A stretch of DNA of 42,647 bases from Candidatus Nitrosocaldaceae archaeon (GCA_026002835.1 BPGC01000014.1:1-42647); one strand, 5' to 3'. Numbered from the stretch's first letter, positions 19,008 to 26,754 are shown. The notes: generated by a model from the letters alone, not told the origin. Numbers and translations: made by a program.

Positions 19008-19364
19008 ATGAAACCATCAAAAGTTAGACTAAAACAGATATACAAAGCACCATTACATAGAAGATCTGCAAATGTATCTGCTATACTATCAAAGGATCTT
19101 AGAACCAAATATAAGAGGAGGAATGTTAGAGTAAGAGTGGGAGATGTTGTCAAGATTATGAGAGGAGAGTATAAAGGCATAGAAGGAAAGGTTAACAAAG
19201 TCCATACTAACACTTCAAGGTTAGAGATTGAAGGAGTACAAAGAGAAAAGTTAAGGGGTGGTAATGCTCCAGTTCTTATACATGCATCCAAAGTTATGAT
19301 TACTAGTCTAGATCTAAGTGATGAACTTAGAAAGAATAAGTTGGAGGGGAAGGTAAGTGGCTAG
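19008..19364 (+). CDS. rpl24: 50S ribosomal protein L24 (uL24)
   Basis: Assembly initiator with a KOW domain. MKPSKVRLKQIYKAPLHRR and VGDVVKIMRGEYKGIEGKV (the KOW motif) identify the archaeal/eukaryotic L24 (L26e) type. I choose ATG 19008 rather than GTG 18999; the aaagtgat before it acts as a ribosome-binding site. The product has 118 aa. It overlaps S4e by eight bases. Confidence 0.95.
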   Translation: MKPSKVRLKQIYKAPLHRRSANVSAILSKDLRTKYKRRNVRVRVGDVVKIMRGEYKGIEGKVNKVHTNTSRLEIEGVQREKLRGGNAPVLIHASKVMITSLDLSDELRKNKLEGKVSG

Positions 19365-20070
19365 GATAAGTGGTTCTACACGTCTAAAAGTACAAAAAGC
19401 ACCAGCTCTATGGGATATCTCTAGGAAGAGATATAGATTTATTCTCAAACCAGTTCCAGGTCCACATGCTATTTCTGAATCATATCCTCTAGGTGTATTC
19501 TTGAGAGATATTCTTAGATTAACTAATACTATGCGTGAATCTAGACGTGTTATAATAGATGGAAAGATCAAAGTAGATGGTAAAATAAGGTATGATGAAC
19601 ATTTTCCAGTTGGCTTGATGGATACTATAAGTATAGATTCAATAAACAGATATTATAGATTACTTCCAGATAGTAAGAGATTATTGATACCATTAGAGAT
19701 TGATAAGAATGAAAGTAATCTAAAGATATGCAAGATAAAGAAGAAAGTCATAATAAAAGGTAATAAGATTCAATATGGCTTACATGATGGAAGGACAATT
19801 ATCAACAATATCAATGCTAAAGTTAATGACTCATTATTATTAAGAGTACCAGAACAAGAGATTGTAGAGCATATAAAACTTGAGAAAGGAGTTAATGCTT
19901 TGATTATAAAAGGTGAGAATGCTGGAAAGATAGGAATTATAGAAGAGATTAAAGAAGGCACATATACTCTTCCAAAACGTGTTATACTTAATATAAATGA
20001 TAGATTATTAGAACTGCCTGTGGATATGGTAATGGTAGTTGGTAGTAATATACCAATAAAACTAAGGTGA
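19357..20070 (+). CDS. rps4e: 30S ribosomal protein S4e (eS4)
   Basis: Archaeal/eukaryotic-specific small-subunit protein with S4-like and KOW domains. The start ARISGSTRLKVQKAPALW followed by ISRKRYRFILKPVPGPHA is close to the family signature; RRVIIDGKIKVDGKIRYD is the S4-type RNA-binding loop and KGENAGKIGIIEEI the KOW. The start is GTG 19357 behind a good ribosome-binding site (ggaggggaagg). Confidence 0.95.
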   Translation: MARISGSTRLKVQKAPALWDISRKRYRFILKPVPGPHAISESYPLGVFLRDILRLTNTMRESRRVIIDGKIKVDGKIRYDEHFPVGLMDTISIDSINRYYRLLPDSKRLLIPLEIDKNESNLKICKIKKKVIIKGNKIQYGLHDGRTIINNINAKVNDSLLLRVPEQEIVEHIKLEKGVNALIIKGENAGKIGIIEEIKEGTYTLPKRVILNINDRLLELPVDMVMVVGSNIPIKLR

Positions 20071-20074
20071 GAGT

Positions 20075-20596
20075 ATGGCTCAAGTATTAGAGAATCCTAT
20101 GAAGCGTATAAGAATAGGCAAAGTAGTAATTAATATAGGAGTTGGCAAATCTGGCGAACCTTTAGAGAAAGCAAAGAGAGTAATTGAGGAATTAACTGGT
20201 CAAAAGCCTAGCGCTAGCTATGCAAAGAAGACTATAAGAGATTTTGGAATACATAAAGGTGAGCCGATTGCTGCTATAGTAACTCTAAGAGGAGATAATG
20301 CTATTAAAGTATTAAAACGATTATTAGCTGCTAAGAATAATCAGATAAAACGATCATCATTCGATGATAATGGTAATGTATCTTTTGGTATAAGAGAACA
20401 TATAGACATTCCTGGTATGAAGTATAATCCAGACATAGGTATAGTTGGTATGGATGTATCTATTGCATTAGAAAGACCTGGTTATAGAGTCTCTAGAAGA
20501 AGGTATAGAAAAAGCAAAGTGGGTAAGAAACATAGGATTAATAAGGAAGATGCTATAGCATTCTTTAAAGATAGGTTAAAAGTAGAGGTGATATAA
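20075..20596 (+). CDS. rpl5: 50S ribosomal protein L5 (uL5)
   Basis: 5S rRNA-binding protein. [21 protein letters not shown] at the N-terminus, [20 protein letters not shown] and [21 protein letters not shown] are the usual archaeal L5 blocks. It has 173 aa, four bases after S4e. Confidence 0.96.
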   Translation: MAQVLENPMKRIRIGKVVINIGVGKSGEPLEKAKRVIEELTGQKPSASYAKKTIRDFGIHKGEPIAAIVTLRGDNAIKVLKRLLAAKNNQIKRSSFDDNGNVSFGIREHIDIPGMKYNPDIGIVGMDVSIALERPGYRVSRRRYRKSKVGKKHRINKEDAIAFFKDRLKVEVI

Positions 20597-20598
20597 AA

Positions 20599-20778
20599 AT
20601 GGTAAAGATTAGAGATTATCAATTAACTGGAAGAAAGCCTAGAAAACAGAGTAAAGGTTCTAGATGGTGTAAACGTTGTGGTCAATATGGCGTATTAGTA
20701 AGAAAATACGATCTGATGCTATGCAGACAATGCTTTAGAGAAGTTGCAAGTAAGATCGGATTCAAAAAGTATGAATAA
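20599..20778 (+). CDS. rps14: 30S ribosomal protein S14 (uS14), zinc type
   Basis: A 59-aa ORF between L5 and S8 with ATG 20599 and TAA 20776-20778. The four zinc-binding cysteines are Cys24, Cys27 (CKRC) and Cys42, Cys45 (CRQC), and the C-terminus [13 protein letters not shown] is typical. It lies two bases after L5, in the conserved L5-S14-S8 order. Confidence 0.95.
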   Translation: MVKIRDYQLTGRKPRKQSKGSRWCKRCGQYGVLVRKYDLMLCRQCFREVASKIGFKKYE

Positions 20779-20799
20779 GGAATATGGTGAGTATGTAAC

Positions 20800-21192
20800 A
20801 TGCCAGCTCAAAATATACTAGCAAATCTGTTTACAACTATATATAATAATGAGATGAGGAGGAAGAAAGAGTGTATTATAGCACCAACCTCAAAACTAGC
20901 ATATGAAGTACTTAATACAATGAAGAAACATAATTTCATAGAAGATTTTGAATATATAGAGGATGGAAGAGGAGGTAAATTTAGAGTTAAGCTTAATGCT
21001 CAAGTTAATAAATGTGCAGTAATAACTCCTAGATTTAGTGTTAAGAAAGACAGATATGTAGATTGGGAAAGGAATTATTTGCCATCCTATACTAGAGGTA
21101 TATTAATAGTCTCAACTCCAAAGGGAGTTATGTCTCATCATCAAGCACAAGAAGAAGGTTTAGGAGGTGTATTAATAGGCTATGTCTACTGA
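20800..21192 (+). CDS. rps8: 30S ribosomal protein S8 (uS8)
   Basis: Central-domain 16S-binding protein. LFTTIYNNEMRRKKECIIAPTSK and the C-terminal block LPSYTRGILIVSTPKGVMSHHQAQ (split here around STPKGVMSH, the rRNA-binding signature) are present; the protein ends GGVLIGYVY. It has 130 aa. A ggtgag (20786-20791) gives its ribosome-binding site, and it overlaps L6 by 11 bases. Confidence 0.96.
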   Translation: MPAQNILANLFTTIYNNEMRRKKECIIAPTSKLAYEVLNTMKKHNFIEDFEYIEDGRGGKFRVKLNAQVNKCAVITPRFSVKKDRYVDWERNYLPSYTRGILIVSTPKGVMSHHQAQEEGLGGVLIGYVY

Positions 21193-21721
21193 AACGATAG
21201 AAGTATTTGAGTTAGATATACCAGATGATGTTACTGTTAACTATACTGATAATAAAGTAGAAGTATCAGGTCCCAAAGGAAAACTTGTCAAAGATATAAG
21301 TAAGATCCCTGCTAAATTAGAGATAATAGATAAGAAGATTAGAGTAATACCATATAATAATAGAAAGAAGATGTTAGCCATAGCAAATACACTAAGATCA
21401 TTAATAAGGAATATGATAAAAGGAGTTACTAAAGGTTATAGATATAAACTTAAGATAATATATTCACACTTTCCTATTACTGTTAAGGTTAAAGATGATA
21501 CAGTATTGATAGAGAATTTTATAGGCGAGAGAGCTCCTAGAAAAGCAAAGATACAAGGTGATTGTAAGGTTAAGGTTGAAGGTGAAGATGTTATAGTTGA
21601 AGGCATTAGCCTAGAAGATGTTTCGCAGACAGCAGCAAATATAGAACTTGCTACTAAGATAAAGAATAAAGATCTAAGAGTATTCCTAGATGGCATCTAT
21701 ATCTATGAGAAAGAGAAGTAA
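21182..21721 (+). CDS. rpl6: 50S ribosomal protein L6 (uL6)
   Basis: Factor-binding-site protein made of two related domains. VEVSGPKGKLVKDIS (about 27-41) and the C-terminal VEGISLEDVSQTAANIE mark the family; GVTKGYRYKLKIIYSHFPI is the inter-domain region. It has 179 aa. It is the last ribosomal gene of the run; L32e, L18, S5, L30, L15 and SecY, which often follow, are not here. Confidence 0.96.
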   Translation: MSTETIEVFELDIPDDVTVNYTDNKVEVSGPKGKLVKDISKIPAKLEIIDKKIRVIPYNNRKKMLAIANTLRSLIRNMIKGVTKGYRYKLKIIYSHFPITVKVKDDTVLIENFIGERAPRKAKIQGDCKVKVEGEDVIVEGISLEDVSQTAANIELATKIKNKDLRVFLDGIYIYEKEK

Positions 21722-21762
21722 TAGTAAGAATTAAATCATAATAATTTTATTCTAATGCTTAT

Positions 21763-21847
21763 GCCGCCGTAGCTCAGCATGGTAGAGCGGCTGGCTGTTA
21801 ATCTAGCAGACACCAGTCGGTCGTCGGTTCGAGTCCGACCGGCGGCG
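21763..21847 (+). tRNA. tRNA-Asn (GTT) with an 11-nt intron
   Basis: The acceptor stem pairs GCCGCCG (21763-21769) with CGGCGGC (21840-21846), discriminator G at 21847. The D stem is GCTC/GAGC, the T arm GTCGG-TTCGAGT-CCGAC. The anticodon stem pairs GCTGG (21790-21794) with CCAGT (21813-21817). The anticodon GTT is at 21797-21799. Eleven extra bases, ATCTAGCAGAC (21801-21811), sit after position 37. CTGT pairs with GCAG as the central 4-bp helix between bulges TAA and ACA, a bulge-helix-bulge site whose inner loop is only TCTA. CCA is not encoded. Confidence 0.93.
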
Positions 21848-21936
21848 CTTATTAATAATTAATAATGTTATGTATTATCAATTACATATTCTATACTACA
21901 AAATCCTTAAATATTACAAACTATTATATGATTCTA

Positions 21937-22824
21937 ATGAAGAGATTAGTAATATTAGGAATAGTATTATTAATTACACAAACATACTATGCTAATGCAG
22001 AATCTACGATTTTTACTAATCAAATAATAGATACAGAAAGAGTAATAGCAACAAACGAAACATGGACTATAGAAGATGATATCAATCTAATTCTAAATAA
22101 TATGACTACTAATTATGGTACTATAATAATAAAGGGCTCTCTATATAATAACCAATCCATAAAGAATTATGGTGTAATAATAAATAATGATACATTGATA
22201 AACAATCATTATATAATTAATTATGGTGTAATAATAAATAACGGAATATTAAACAATACATATGTTATAAATAACGCTAATATCATAAACAATACTGGTG
22301 TTATAAACAATAAAGGTTATATATACAATTTCGGAACTATAAATAACAATACTGGTACAGTTAATGATGATGATATGCTCGCATTATTCCCAGGCATCAT
22401 TTCAGGCAAGATAAATAACAATGGTTTGATAATAGAACCCAACTCCTCTTCTGGATCTGGAACCATACCATTTGTTAATACTAATGCTTGCGACCTAACC
22501 TTGAGTAGTACTGTTATAAGTGAAGGAGAAAGTATAATAGCTTCTGTAGACACTAATGCTGCAAATGTAAAGTTTGAATGGATAGATCCTCTAGGACAAG
22601 TTCAAAGAAATGTTGTTGACAATTCTTCACCATTTAGTGACACATATGCACCCATGACACATGGAGAATGGGCTGTAAATGCTATCTGTGATAATGGAAT
22701 GGCTGATAATAAAACTTTCAGTGTGAGTCTTAATGTGTTACCAGAATCTCCTATAGGAGTAATAGCAATATTAATGACTTCAATAAGTATATTTGCAGCA
22801 TATATGTATAAAAGAATTCATTAA
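21937..22824 (+). CDS. Secreted, membrane-anchored Asn-rich beta-solenoid-like surface protein
   Basis: The product starts with a signal peptide (MKRLVILGIVLLITQTYYANA) and ends with a hydrophobic segment (PIGVIAILMTSISIFAAYMY) plus KRIH, so it should be exported and anchored by its C-terminus. Between lie about ten irregular repeats of the type G-x-I-x-N-N with N-Y/N-T turns (roughly residues 60-150), then an Ig-like/PKD-like stretch (SEGESIIASVDTNAANVKFEW). The short I/N-rich repeats suggest a parallel beta-helix, as in adhesins or S-layer-associated proteins. ATG 21937 gives the cleanest signal peptide; 21928 is an alternative. Function not recognised. Confidence 0.75.
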   Translation: MKRLVILGIVLLITQTYYANAESTIFTNQIIDTERVIATNETWTIEDDINLILNNMTTNYGTIIIKGSLYNNQSIKNYGVIINNDTLINNHYIINYGVIINNGILNNTYVINNANIINNTGVINNKGYIYNFGTINNNTGTVNDDDMLALFPGIISGKINNNGLIIEPNSSSGSGTIPFVNTNACDLTLSSTVISEGESIIASVDTNAANVKFEWIDPLGQVQRNVVDNSSPFSDTYAPMTHGEWAVNAICDNGMADNKTFSVSLNVLPESPIGVIAILMTSISIFAAYMYKRIH

Positions 22825-23057
22825 TTTTTCTCAGAATCTTTTATTATCATTCTAATAACCTTGCCTTTGACTATGGTTTTGTCCTTCCAATATTCTCTAG
22901 TTCCTCTACTCTTTCTGCTACTCTCATTCTTTATAATTATAATGATCTTACAATTTGTACACTCATAAGCATGAGTCCTCTCTTTATTCCTAGCAAATGG
23001 ATTACTTAGATCTCTTCTATACCATACTTTTCTCCTACAATATAGACAACTAACCAT
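22821..23057 (-). CDS. Small zinc-ribbon protein, copy 1
   Basis: A 78-aa basic protein with CLYC (Cys4, Cys7) and ECTNC (Cys32, Cys35) forming one zinc ribbon, followed by a lysine/arginine-rich tail. Such proteins usually bind nucleic acid. I do not recognise a named family. It is nearly identical to the gene at 24949-25188; the C-termini differ only because the duplication boundary falls there (ends SEKN versus SEKKS). Confidence 0.65.
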   Translation of the reverse strand: MVSCLYCRRKVWYRRDLSNPFARNKERTHAYECTNCKIIIIIKNESSRKSRGTREYWKDKTIVKGKVIRMIIKDSEKN

Positions 23058-23119
23058 GCTAAAATGAATTGCATGCTTATTAAATAACTTTATTATATTT
23101 CAAAATTCGAATTCTGAAA
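22825..23119. repeat. Duplicated zinc-ribbon unit, copy 1
   Basis: About 295 bases, including the whole zinc-ribbon gene, its upstream region and most of the 33-bp inverted-repeat arm. It is repeated in the same orientation at 24956-25250. Comparing line by line I see only a couple of substitutions (for example g/a inside the gene and a/c within the arm). The pair forms direct repeats around the EVE/MEDS cassette. Confidence 0.88.
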
Positions 23120-23120
23120 G
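23088..23120. repeat. 33-bp inverted repeat, left arm
   Basis: This 33-base sequence, starting CTTTATTATATTTC and ending GAATTCTGAAAG, is the exact reverse complement of 24841-24873. The two arms enclose 1,720 bases holding the EVE-nuclease and MEDS genes. A third, direct copy with one mismatch lies at 25219-25250. The core is itself nearly palindromic around TTCGAA. Confidence 0.9.
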
Positions 23121-23157
23121 AATATATTTATAATGCTTTTGATTTATGTAATTATCA

Positions 23158-24040
23158 TTGAATAATAGAAACATATGGATATGGTCGATAACGCCAGAAA
23201 ACTGGGAAGTTGTCAAGAAGAAGAATATATGGGCTACTAAGAAAAAATAGCATTACAACATATCAAAAAGAATGATATTATAATCTTCTATGTTACCAGA
23301 ACTGGTTCTTTTAAAGGTGCATTTGAGATAATAAGTGATTGGTATGATGTAAAAGAGCCTATATGGAATGACGAAGATGATAAAATAGTATACAAATATC
23401 AAAGTTAAAAACGATCAAAATAGGAGATGCCGTATTTAATGAATTAGTTAATAATCTTTCATTTACAAAGGATAAAGCAAACAATTCAAAGTTACTTGCA
23501 ATAGTCTTGCGGAGTTCTGGAAGTGGACCTTCTAACTTTGGAAAACCAATTTCAAATGAAGATTATGAACTTATAGTGAAGAATATGGAAAAACCTATAA
23601 GATATATACATAAACATCAATCATCTAACCATGAAGATATAATTAACAAACTAATAGAGATAGGTTCTATGCTAGGCTTTGACTGTTATACAGATAGAGA
23701 ACATACGTATATAGCAAAGGGTTCTATAGTAGATCTGGTTTGGGAAACAAAGATAGCAAATATAGGAAGACTTCAGTATGTTTTTGAAGTTCAGAGTAGT
23801 GGTTCAAAGAAATCGGCAATAACCAATCTTATACAAGCATTGAATAATCAATCTGTAAAGAAGGTTATAATAGTATCTGATAATAAGCAATTAGATGAAA
23901 TAGAGACACAACTTAATGACATGAGAGCAATCTCTGCATTTAGAGAGATGTTTGTATTACTTGACATAAATGATGTAAATGAATGCTATAATACTTTACC
24001 TATAATTAATAGATTCAAAGAGAAATTACAGTTATTCTGA
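23158..24040 (+). pseudogene. EVE-domain / PD-(D/E)XK-like nuclease, frameshifted
   Basis: Read across two frame breaks, this is one protein of about 294 aa. The start TTG 23158 gives NNRNIWIWSITPENWEVV, an EVE-domain N-terminus. The frame breaks at a run of six A (about 23240-23246), resumes as IALQHIKKNDIIIFYVTRTG, breaks again near 23400, then continues as TIKIGDAVFNELV into the open 177-aa part. Each break is a one-base deletion. EVE domains recognise modified bases in modification-dependent restriction enzymes. The C-terminal half (VDLVWETK, then YVFEVQSSGSKKSAITN) resembles a PD-(D/E)XK core with Gln in the ExK position. It is a probable dead or phase-variable defence gene; sequencing error in homopolymers is possible. 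Confidence 0.72.
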
Positions 24041-24052
24041 CGATATAAATAT

Positions 24053-24120
24053 CATAACATACATACCCTAAAATCCAGCATAAACCGAGAAATCGAGATC
24101 GAAGGGGTATGTATGTTATG
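24053..24120. repeat. 16-bp perfect stem with 36-nt loop
   Basis: CATAACATACATACCC (24053-24068) is the reverse complement of 24105-24120. The core ATAACATACATAC recurs once more at 24182-24194, next to the MEDS stop codon. The stem lies between the 3' ends of the EVE-nuclease and MEDS genes. It could be a bidirectional terminator, a protein-binding palindrome or a trace of a mobile element; there is no T run typical of a terminator. Confidence 0.7.
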
Positions 24121-24193
24121 ACTATATTAACAAGACCAAACCATCAACATCTATAGAATAAACCTTTATTATTCATACTCTATAACATACATA

Positions 24194-24778
24194 CTATTCT
24201 TTATTCAGATCAAACGCTATTCCATAACCAAATCTAGGAGCAAAGATAACTCCATGATGATTCTTTAATATATTAACAAGCCATTCTTTCCTTATCAATT
24301 GAGGGATCTCAGATATATAATATGGACATATCAGTTTGCAATTAAGTTTATCAAAAAATCTATGGTATGTTTCTTCTATAGATATGTTTGCTATAAATGC
24401 TGCTACACTATCTATATTACTAATCAATCTACATACTACTCTGTAATTCGATAAACCATAAGTTATCTCTTGTATTATATCATTAGCTCTTTCTATCAAA
24501 GGTTTATCGCTATCTCTTGGATCTGGAATCTTATAAATGTGTAATAAACCGTTCTCTTTTGCATTATCTACATCGATACCAAAATTTCTCATCTCTTCCT
24601 CTATATACTCAACATCATCATGCATAGCATATATAGATGGCTCATTATTCCTTATGCCATTATAAATAAAACGGAATTCAAGGATCTTAGCCCATTCAGG
24701 CTCTTCATAGATTAATGTAATATGCTTTTTAGTGTTTATAGCATCTATATACTTATAAGGTTCATAAGTTTCGTACAT
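24194..24778 (-). CDS. MEDS-domain sensory protein (194 aa)
   Basis: The product begins with HITLIYEEPEWAKILEFRF and continues with a long-range pattern (NNEPSIYAMHDDVEYIEEEM, then ENGLLHIYKI) that fits the MEDS domain (DcmR-type sensory domain, RecA-like fold without a complete P-loop). These domains occur as ligand sensors near regulators in methanogens and Nitrososphaerota. The gene has no attached DNA-binding or kinase domain. It lies convergent with the EVE-nuclease pseudogene, inside the 33-bp inverted repeats. Confidence 0.7.
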   Translation of the reverse strand: MYETYEPYKYIDAINTKKHITLIYEEPEWAKILEFRFIYNGIRNNEPSIYAMHDDVEYIEEEMRNFGIDVDNAKENGLLHIYKIPDPRDSDKPLIERANDIIQEITYGLSNYRVVCRLISNIDSVAAFIANISIEETYHRFFDKLNCKLICPYYISEIPQLIRKEWLVNILKNHHGVIFAPRFGYGIAFDLNKE

Positions 24779-24840
24779 GTAAACTATTTTCTATTATGCA
24801 TATATATATCATGATATAATAATTAAAGATAAAATTAAAT

Positions 24841-24873
24841 CTTTCAGAATTCGAATTTTGAAATATAATAAAG
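24841..24873. repeat. 33-bp inverted repeat, right arm
   Basis: Exact reverse complement of 23088-23120. Outside the two arms the flanking bases differ and I see no obvious target-site duplication. Together with the direct copy at 25219-25250 it could allow inversion (with the left arm) or deletion (between direct copies) of the cassette. Confidence 0.9.
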
Positions 24874-24948
24874 CATAGTATAAACATTGTCGTATAAGTC
24901 TTTGCAATAATATTATATTTAGAGGCTATATATTATTATCAAATTATT

Positions 24949-25188
24949 CTAACTCTTTTTCTCAGAATCTTTTATTATCATTCTAATAACCTTGCCTTTA
25001 ACTATGGTTTTGTCCTTCCAATATTCTCTAGTTCCTCTACTCTTTCTGCTACTCTCATTCTTTATAATTATAATGATCTTACAATTTGTACACTCATAAG
25101 CATGAGTCCTCTCTTTATTCCTAGCAAATGGATTACTTAGATCTCTTCTATACCATACTTTTCTCCTACAATATAGACAACTAACCAT
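24949..25188 (-). CDS. Small zinc-ribbon protein, copy 2
   Basis: A 79-aa near-identical twin of the gene at 22821-23057, with the same CLYC and ECTNC pairs and basic tail. The only visible changes are at the extreme C-terminus, where the duplicated unit begins, plus a silent substitution. Both copies are intact, so either the gene is useful or the duplication is recent. Function not recognised. Confidence 0.65.
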   Translation of the reverse strand: MVSCLYCRRKVWYRRDLSNPFARNKERTHAYECTNCKIIIIIKNESSRKSRGTREYWKDKTIVKGKVIRMIIKDSEKKS

Positions 25189-25250
25189 GCTAAAATGAAT
25201 TGCATGCTTATTAAATAACTTTATTATCTTTCAAAATTCGAATTCTGAAA
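24956..25250. repeat. Duplicated zinc-ribbon unit, copy 2
   Basis: Direct repeat of 22825-23119. It ends with the third copy of the inverted-repeat arm (25219-25250, one mismatch). Recombination between the two units would remove the EVE/MEDS cassette and leave one zinc-ribbon gene. Confidence 0.88.
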
Positions 25251-25282
25251 TATTAATATACTAGCATTAGCAAACCTATATT

Positions 25283-25597
25283 ATGAGATTAGAGATAGAT
25301 ATAGAGGCTAATAATGAACAATTAGAATTACTTGAAGAATATCTATCTTCTATGCCTATTGATGTTATCCTTTATGGTTTAAACTTTACATACAAGAGAT
25401 GGAAGAGAGATAGAGAAGGTATGCTTATGGTAGGAAGGAAGAGTAAGATAAAGAAAGAAGTTAAGATGTTAACTAAAGAACAAGCTAGATGGAGATTAGA
25501 TAATTGGCAATTAATGGTAAAGAATTATAGAGAGAAAGGGTATAGTTATCCTACTATATCTAGGATAAAGAAAGCATTGATGGATATAGCTAGATGA
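25283..25597 (+). CDS. Basic hypothetical protein (104 aa)
   Basis: An unrecognised 104-aa protein, rich in Lys and Arg in its second half (WKRDREG, GRKSKIKKEVK). It looks mostly helical, with NNEQLELLEEYL near the start and a C-terminal SRIKKALMDIAR helix. There is no cysteine and no membrane segment. ATG 25283 is the first start after the duplicated unit. The gene is convergent with the coiled-coil gene at 25627. It may bind DNA, on charge alone. Confidence 0.55.
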   Translation: MRLEIDIEANNEQLELLEEYLSSMPIDVILYGLNFTYKRWKRDREGMLMVGRKSKIKKEVKMLTKEQARWRLDNWQLMVKNYREKGYSYPTISRIKKALMDIAR

Positions 25598-25626
25598 TAT
25601 AATCATATCTCTTTAAGAGTATCTTC

Positions 25627-26505
25627 TTATAGTTTATCAACATCTTCATTTTGATTGTTCTGATTGCTGAATAGAAAGAATTTTAGCATATCCATAGGAC
25701 TATTCATTATATTTGGATTAGTTATTACAGCAAATGCATCAAACATCCTCTTCTCTTGTTTACATCTATTACAAAGCCTCATCTCTAATAGATTAAGATA
25801 ATCCATTATCGCATCGTATTGCTGTGCTTTTTGCATGTAAACTTGCAGATCTTTCCTTTCTTCTCTATATTTAATAGCAGCATCTCTGAAGATATGATAC
25901 TTAGCAAGTAGTTCACCATACTCTTTCTTAAGCTTCATTGTCTCTTCTATAGGAGAGATGTGCTTTATTACATATGCAACAAATTCTTTCGGATTCTCTA
26001 ATACGAGATGATTAACTTCTTTCATTGATGGTAATAACGTTAAGAACGTCTGAGTTCCTAACTCTAGTATTAATTCATGTATTCTTGAATGAATATCAAT
26101 CTCTTTTGCTATAATAGGTTTCTTGTTATCTTGTATTGCAGTTAGTATATTCATAATATACTTACGATCTTCTTTCTCTTTCTCTTCTTCTTGTCTATCT
26201 TCCTCTATTCTCTCTTTCTCCTTCTTTATAGGTTCTACTATTCCTTTGAATTTCCTAATATCTTTGACTATACCTTTAACAATCTCTAGATCCTCTTCCT
26301 CAGGTATCTTTATTTTATTCCTTACTTTCTTCTCTTTTCCTTCTTCGTTTGTAACTATTCTATGAATATCTACATAATTATCATCTTTCTGCTTGGTAAT
26401 TGATATAGAGAGTATATTATCCGCATCTAGTATTGGTATAAGTTTCTTGACAAAATCCTCGTTATTAAGTTGATTAAGATTCTCTAAGATTTCTTCTTTC
26501 TCCAT
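25627..26505 (-). CDS. Coiled-coil hypothetical protein with CxxC (292 aa)
   Basis: I do not recognise the family. Residues about 85-115 form a highly charged coiled coil (KEKERIEEDRQEEEKEKEDR), followed by a helical region with RIHELILELGTQTFLTLLPSM. Near the C-terminus lies CNRCKQEKRM, a single CxxC that could pair between subunits to bind zinc, then a helical PMDMLKFFLFSNQ tail. The start codon lies inside a 22-bp perfect palindrome (26504-26525). It borders CRISPR array 1, but no cas-like feature is visible. Confidence 0.6.
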   Translation of the reverse strand: MEKEEILENLNQLNNEDFVKKLIPILDADNILSISITKQKDDNYVDIHRIVTNEEGKEKKVRNKIKIPEEEDLEIVKGIVKDIRKFKGIVEPIKKEKERIEEDRQEEEKEKEDRKYIMNILTAIQDNKKPIIAKEIDIHSRIHELILELGTQTFLTLLPSMKEVNHLVLENPKEFVAYVIKHISPIEETMKLKKEYGELLAKYHIFRDAAIKYREERKDLQVYMQKAQQYDAIMDYLNLLEMRLCNRCKQEKRMFDAFAVITNPNIMNSPMDMLKFFLFSNQNNQNEDVDKL

Positions 26506-26525
26506 TGTATTATATATAATACAAT
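26504..26525. promoter_or_regulatory. 22-bp perfect palindrome over a start codon
   Basis: The half-site is ATTGTATTATA and the other half is its exact reverse complement. The ATG of the minus-strand coiled-coil gene (26505-26503) overlaps one end, and the centre is a TATATA. It may be a dimeric repressor operator combined with a promoter element. Confidence 0.5.
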
Positions 26526-26591
26526 GTGTTATATTAACTTACTCTAATAAAGTTGCCATAGTCTAATTTACTAACATGAGTGCTTACACAC

Positions 26592-26628
26592 TTACACAAA
26601 ACTAACATAAAGTTTACACAAAACTAAC
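26592..26628. repeat. Two 15-bp direct repeats 22 bases apart
   Basis: TTACACAAAACTAAC occurs at 26592-26606 and 26614-26628, two helical turns apart. They lie in the 249-base gap between the coiled-coil gene and array 1. The same gap has several tgctta/gcttaa words. Regulatory binding sites are possible; nothing else is recognised there. Confidence 0.5.
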
Positions 26629-26754
26629 TTCCTTATGCGTGAACTGCGTTAGTAAAATACCCTACTCTACGTGCTTATTTACGCATAAATCATGCTTAAA
26701 ATTATACTTAGAATACGCTTGAGAATGTGCTTAAATGTGTCTTGAAATCTATCA

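Noticed and set aside
26506..26754. Region left of array 1 as the CRISPR leader
   Set aside because: It has no similarity to the left flanks of the other arrays, while the right flanks of arrays 1-3 are identical and degenerate repeats lie on the left of arrays 2-4.
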